From Scandinavium manionii (GTDB lineage: Bacteria; Pseudomonadota; Gammaproteobacteria; Enterobacterales; Enterobacteriaceae), in assembly GCF_024764775.1 (NCBI RefSeq), contig NZ_JALIGC010000024.1, positions 1 through 8,354 of the forward strand: DNA of 8,354 nt, given 5' to 3'. Made by a program: the position numbers and the translations under genes. The notes under the pieces were generated by a model. The model ran no database searches, was not told the DNA's origin, and worked only from the letters and a program-made list of their open reading frames with translations. Positions 5,114 through 8,354 of the stretch are shown here, one piece after another; position 1 is the first letter of the stretch; every line of letters starts with the position of its first letter.

Positions 5114-5250
5114 CCACCAGCCAGCACACCTATCCCTTGTGGGCTGCGATGCCGCCAGAGGCAAAACCTCCGCAGCGCTACCGCACGCAAGGCCACCAGC
5201 CTACCCAATCCCACAAGGGGAAGCATTCAGGGGCGTACAGAGGCGTACAG
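5114..5250. repeat. Cluster of short repeats between the divergent operons
   Basis: Two units of CCACCAGCC followed by a CCCTTGTGGG-type decamer lie here: CCACCAGCC at 5114-5122 with CCCTTGTGGG at 5134-5143, and CCACCAGCC at 5193-5201 with the inverse CCCACAAGGG at 5210-5219. The two decamers form a 10-base inverted repeat with a 66-base loop, in which GAGG-CAAAA-CCTC (5158-5170) is a further small hairpin. Just right is a tandem repeat GGCGTACAG at 5232-5240 and 5242-5250, spaced one helical turn. Candidate binding sites for a partition, packaging or regulatory protein. No gene is supportable in this stretch. Confidence 0.6.
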
Positions 5251-5297
5251 GAGGTGAGCAAAAGGCAACCAAAACCCGAAAAAGACATAGATAAATG

Positions 5298-5327
5298 TTG
5301 CAAAACAAAATTGTCTATACCTACAAT
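5298..5327 (+). promoter_or_regulatory. Candidate promoter of the replication operon
   Basis: TTGCAA (5298-5303) and TACAAT (5322-5327) are separated by 18 bases and match the sigma70 consensus at four and five of six positions. They lie about 65 bases before the ATG at 5391 and downstream of the tandem GGCGTACAG sites, which would then act as upstream control elements. No other good promoter is visible before the operon. Confidence 0.45.
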
Positions 5328-5390
5328 GCAGGCAGGCGAGGTAAACCACTGGCAATCCAGCCAGTTAACTTAATTAACAACGAGGGCGCT

Positions 5391-5813
5391 ATGAGTATTC
5401 ATAACGAAGATGTATATCGCAATAGCGTTATATTCTTAGGTTATTTCCTTGCCAATCATTGTCCGGTAGCCACCTGCAAACCGTTTGCAATTAAAAAGCC
5501 TACAGACAAATACGTTATATTGTCTGATGAGTTTATAAGAATTGCGCGTTTTATGATGTCAATTGGCGTTGACAATTACGCAGATGAGTACACGCATTAT
5601 ATGTGGCACCAATGCAAAACGCCGGAACAGGCCGCAGCATCAGGGCATCTAATCCGCATTAATGGCGGTTGGAAATTAACAGAAACTTGCGCGGAGTTAT
5701 GCCGAAAGCAATTTTTAACAATGGGCGACAGGCAGAGGCCAATATTTAAATACAGCCTTGAAACCTTCGCCAGAATTTACAATAAAAGCAGCTTCAGGGG
5801 GCTACATGCTTAA
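5391..5813 (+). CDS. Unrecognised protein, first gene of the replication operon
   Basis: A 140-residue protein that I do not recognise. The start at 5391 (MSIHNEDVYR) is preferred because GAGGG lies five bases before it and because the earlier in-frame ATG at 5295 precedes the candidate -10 box; that start would add 32 residues. The sequence is mixed alpha/beta without membrane segments. It has five cysteines (C24, C29, C75, C100, C104) and several histidines, including HCPVATC at 23-29, so a metal site is possible but not evident. Residues 39-60 (DKYVILSDEFIRIARFMMSI) and 87-110 look like strand-helix elements. Its stop overlaps the next start by eight bases, which argues for co-translation. 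Position in the operon suggests a replication or copy-control function, but that is inference. Confidence 0.8.
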   Translation: MSIHNEDVYRNSVIFLGYFLANHCPVATCKPFAIKKPTDKYVILSDEFIRIARFMMSIGVDNYADEYTHYMWHQCKTPEQAAASGHLIRINGGWKLTETCAELCRKQFLTMGDRQRPIFKYSLETFARIYNKSSFRGLHA

Positions 5814-6189
5814 TTATAGCGAAGGTGTTACGCCATTCAAAGAGCGCAACCCTAAAACGCTAAACACAGCAGAGCGAATAATCAAAATTGCTGAGCTTGC
5901 GGAAGATATTCACGCGGCGGAAGACAGGGGCGCGATTAAGCGCTACTGCCTATCTATTGATAGCAATTATGTTACGCGGTCATATTTCGCCAATAATCTA
6001 TCAAGATTAATCGCACCGAGCGCAGGCGACCGAAAAGAGCGTCTAAACATAATTTATACATTGTTAACTAAATTAACGCTTGAAGGTTATTTTGTTAGCG
6101 GCGTTAGCAAGCAACAAGGGCGCATTGTTTATTATTTAACGGGGCTGCACAAAGACGACGCAGCCGCCGAACGGTTAAAGGAGCTTTAA
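5806..6189 (+). CDS. Unrecognised protein with a possible winged-helix segment
   Basis: A 127-residue protein starting at 5806 (MLNYSEGVTPF), chosen because AGGGGG ends four bases before it; an earlier in-frame ATG at 5758 lies inside the previous gene and lacks such a site. Residues 16-45 look helical (NPKTLNTAERIIKIAELAEDIHAAEDR, given here in part). Residues 79-113 read as helix (ERLNIIYTLLTKLTLEG), then YFVSGVSKQQGRIVYYLT, the pattern of a recognition helix followed by a beta wing ending in YYLT, common in winged-helix DNA-binding proteins. It may bind the origin or regulate the operon. It is two bases from the next gene. I do not know the family, and the winged-helix reading needs a structure prediction. 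Confidence 0.8.
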   Translation: MLNYSEGVTPFKERNPKTLNTAERIIKIAELAEDIHAAEDRGAIKRYCLSIDSNYVTRSYFANNLSRLIAPSAGDRKERLNIIYTLLTKLTLEGYFVSGVSKQQGRIVYYLTGLHKDDAAAERLKEL

Positions 6190-6191
6190 TA

Positions 6192-6599
6192 ATGATGTAT
6201 GCGCACAACGACGAAAGTCACGACGTTTTAGCCGGAAACGTCACAATCAAGCGTGTTTATATTCACCCTCACGAAGTGGGCGAGGAAGTGAATATTGATT
6301 GTAATAATGTTGGCTGGTTATCGCAGGCTAATGAATTGCGGCTAACGATGAGCTTAATCACGCCTGACGGCAAAGGACGCGCCAGCATTCTTAACGACTG
6401 GCATGATTTTTCTGAAATGCTTGATTCCTGCCCGGTAACAGAACTTACAGGCAAAGAATTTGCAATAGCTATTAGCCGCGCACGTTATCAGCAGCGGTTA
6501 GACGAAGCAAAATCCGGGCAATATAGCTGCCTGATATTAAAGTCGGATGATTTTATTTTTTTTCCGGCTCATCACCGTTTTTACGGGGGTAAACAATGA
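6192..6599 (+). CDS. Unrecognised protein preceding the primase-helicase
   Basis: A 135-residue protein of unknown family. AAAGGAGC (6178-6185) lies at good distance from the ATG at 6192; a second ATG follows immediately, so the true first residue is one of the two. It is rich in predicted strands: VTIKRVYIHP (17-26), EVNID (32-36), ELRLTMSLITPDGKG (48-62) and CLILKSDDFIFFPAHHRF (113-130). A central helix lies around 70-106. No transmembrane segment, signal peptide or catalytic motif stands out. Its TGA overlaps the ATG of the primase-helicase (ATGA), so the two are translated in tandem and probably made in linked amounts. A partner of the replication protein is the natural guess, without direct support. 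Confidence 0.8.
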   Translation: MMYAHNDESHDVLAGNVTIKRVYIHPHEVGEEVNIDCNNVGWLSQANELRLTMSLITPDGKGRASILNDWHDFSEMLDSCPVTELTGKEFAIAISRARYQQRLDEAKSGQYSCLILKSDDFIFFPAHHRFYGGKQ

Positions 6600-8354
6600 G
6601 CGAAACCCTAGAAAATGAAAAAGCCACCCGGCATGGTGGCTTATTCAACGAGTCAATCAATTCTGTTGTAAGCCGCGCAGCGTCCTACGGTATGGATTAT
6701 AACCCGCCTGGCATCCCTGCACAACTGCGAGGTGTAAAGGTGCGCTTATGGTCTTGTGGGTGGATGACCCCGCACGAGGACAACCCGCACCGCTTCAAAA
6801 AGCTACCCCCGCAGGAAGCTATTGAAGACCTGCCGCAGCCGTACCACACCGCGCCGGGTATGCGTAAAACAATGACCCATTATGACCGGGCGTTAGAGTT
6901 GTGCGCAGCCCTTAACAAGCTTGCAGGCGAGGCGAGCGGGTTCGCCGTTCCGGTTCACCACGTCGATAATGAGCATTTCATTTACGGCGACGTTGATTTG
7001 CACACGTTCGATGCGATGAACGACATTCAAAAAGCCGCAGCAAAAAAGGCCATCGCAGCTTTTAAGGAGAAGTGCGGCGGCGCTTACTGGGAGAGCAGCA
7101 GCGACGGCAACGGGGCGCACTTCATTACGCTGCGTGATAAGTGCAGCCCACAGGGGGTTATTAAGCTGGACGGGTTGCCGGAGGCTGTGCGCTTCATGCC
7201 GAACGTTAGCTATATTGTGTTGACGGGCGTTAACGCCAGCGGCACGCCAACCACCAGCGGCGACTTTTTAGCAGACCTGACAGACGAAAGCGCAACAGCC
7301 GCATATGTTGACGACTTCACAGAAGACCCGGACAAGGGCGCAGAGCATGACAGCGCCATTATTGCCAGCCTGCCGGACGATGAGCAATGGCAGCTTAACC
7401 ACGGCTTGCAGGATTGCGGCCACCCTTCGTGGCAAGGGCGCGACGGTTCCGACCGTGTGCGCTCAGTGTTGCGCGGATTGCTCCGCAAGACCCGGAACAA
7501 GGCCACCACCGCACGAATTTTCATGGCGTCCACAATGGCGCGTTTTGAGAGCCGCAGCGCGGGGATGTGGGATTTAGACCCGCTTAAACATCAGGGCAAA
7601 TTAGACCGCATAGCAAAATCAACGCTCAAAGAGCTATTGCGGGAAGGGTTCGCAACGCCTGTTAAGTTGGACGGGTTAACGCCACCAGCTACCGCGCTGG
7701 ACGTGCCAAAACCGGACGCAGCGTTACCAACCTACAGCGCGTTAAGAGAAGCTGCACCGCTTGAGGCGCGGGAACTGTTCAACCTGTTTGAGCGTGGAAT
7801 AGACCCGGCGATGCGCTTTGATTCCTACACCATGATAACGGCGCTCACCGCTGCCGGGGCTATGGTTGGGCGTAAGTATGTTGTGAACGCACGCAACCGC
7901 CTTAATTACCCGTGCTTATCGGTATCGTTAACAGGCGACAGCGGCACGGGAAAATCTGGCTACATGGATGCGTTGCGTCAACTGGTGCGTATGGCAATCG
8001 AGATTAAGCCGCGAGATCTGCTAAAGGCGCACATCGTCGAACCTAACAGCCCCCGCGCTACTGCCGAATTGTTAGCGGCTACAACTCCGCAAATTGTGGT
8101 TTTCTACTTTGACGAGTACGGCGCAGCCATCAACAACACAATCAAAGCTGACCAGCACATGCGAGCAACGCAAGACATGTTGATGACAGCAGCGCCTCAA
8201 CGCTACGTAGGCGGCGAGCTGGTCACAAAGCTACGCAACAGCGCAGACACCACAACAAAGAGCGTCAAGAACCCTTGTTACACCGTTATCGGCGGCACAA
8301 ATAGCGCCCTCTTGTGGGATGGATTGAGCAAAGCAGATATTGCAGGCGGCAAGC
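6596..8354 (+). CDS. Primase-polymerase/DUF3987-like helicase fusion, N-terminal and central part (continues at window position 1)
   Basis: Start of an 864-residue protein that runs through the circle join; residues 1-544 are encoded up to 8227 and the rest at 1-963. The N-terminal third looks like an archaeo-eukaryotic-type primase-polymerase. It has GDVDLH with D132 and D134 (metal-binding motif I), ESSSDGNGAH with H175 (motif II, S-x-G-x-H type), and E196 followed by a YIVLTG strand at 206-211 (motif III type). A linker follows, then an SF3/DUF3987-like ATPase: Walker A GDSGTGKS at 447-454 (K453) and Walker B FYFDEYG with D506 and E507. It should prime synthesis and unwind the origin of this replicon. 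The ATG overlaps the preceding stop (ATGA), so translation is probably coupled. Fusions of this kind are known in plasmids, phages and satellites. The domain reading comes from motifs, not a search; the helicase half is the surer part. Confidence 0.85.
   Translation, partial: MSETLENEKATRHGGLFNESINSVVSRAASYGMDYNPPGIPAQLRGVKVRLWSCGWMTPHEDNPHRFKKLPPQEAIEDLPQPYHTAPGMRKTMTHYDRALELCAALNKLAGEASGFAVPVHHVDNEHFIYGDVDLHTFDAMNDIQKAAAKKAIAAFKEKCGGAYWESSSDGNGAHFITLRDKCSPQGVIKLDGLPEAVRFMPNVSYIVLTGVNASGTPTTSGDFLADLTDESATAAYVDDFTEDPDKGAEHDSAIIASLPDDEQWQLNHGLQDCGHPSWQGRDGSDRVRSVLRGLLRKTRNKATTARIFMASTMARFESRSAGMWDLDPLKHQGKLDRIAKSTLKELLREGFATPVKLDGLTPPATALDVPKPDAALPTYSALREAAPLEARELFNLFERGIDPAMRFDSYTMITALTAAGAMVGRKYVVNARNRLNYPCLSVSLTGDSGTGKSGYMDALRQLVRMAIEIKPRDLLKAHIVEPNSPRATAELLAATTPQIVVFYFDEYGAAINNTIKADQHMRATQDMLMTAAPQRYVGGELVTKLRNSADTTTKSVKNPCYTVIGGTNSALLWDGLSKADIAGGK
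8228..8354. repeat. Terminal direct repeat, right copy (circle overlap)
   Basis: Exact second copy of 1-127. On the circle it is the same DNA and should be counted once. A real terminal redundancy of a linear phage-like genome is the alternative, but it is less likely because the repeat sits in the middle of a conserved helicase domain. Confidence 0.93.

Noticed and set aside
5254..5373. Short GTG-started frame after GGAGG
   Set aside because: The purine-rich site overlaps the GTG too closely to serve it, the product is 39 residues without features, and the candidate promoter lies within it.
7210..7577. Frames at 7210-7533 (minus) and 7305-7577 (plus)
   Set aside because: Both lie within the continuous primase-helicase frame and have atypical composition.

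Overview
The first 127 bases (1-127) recur exactly as the last 127 (8228-8354), and one long reading frame runs unbroken across the join. The window is therefore best read as a complete circular replicon of 8,227 bp cut inside its largest gene. Shine-Dalgarno sites, a perfect sigma70-type promoter, rho-independent terminators and a DinJ/YafQ-type toxin-antitoxin pair point to a Gram-negative, probably proteobacterial, host. The genus cannot be read from the sequence. I see no integrase of the tyrosine type, no relaxase, no antibiotic resistance gene, no rRNA or tRNA gene, and no capsid, portal, large terminase or tail gene.

Layout, read around the circle. (1) 5391-6599, continuing from 6596 through the join to 963: a tight plus-strand operon of three small unrecognised proteins and an 864-residue primase-polymerase/helicase fusion, the likely replication protein, ending in a terminator at 993-1021. 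(2) 1037-1373: a cluster of GTTGCGAC repeats in both orientations around a (TA)9 tract, the likely replication origin. (3) 1681-1803: dyads and direct repeats with a perfect TTGACA-16-TATAAT promoter, then a serine recombinase gene at 1816-2436, probably for multimer resolution. (4) 2437-3164: a long region without a supportable gene, holding an AT-rich tract, short repeats and a structured leader. (5) 3165-4077: a two-gene operon. Its second product looks like a phage scaffolding protein whose central coiled coil has been removed. It ends in a strong terminator. (6) 4154-4209: a long, nearly perfect hairpin between convergent operons. (7) 4254-5023, minus strand: dinJ-yafQ plus a third small gene. 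(8) 5024-5390: an intergenic region with the repeated motifs CCACCAGCC and CCCTTGTGGG, a tandem GGCGTACAG repeat and promoters for the two divergent operons.

Together these genes suffice for an autonomous episome: replication (PrimPol-helicase plus iterons), dimer resolution (serine recombinase) and maintenance (toxin-antitoxin). The scaffold-like gene with no capsid gene is the odd component. It raises the possibility that this is an episomal phage satellite that diverts the capsids of a helper phage. That is inference only; a plasmid carrying phage-derived genes fits the same data.
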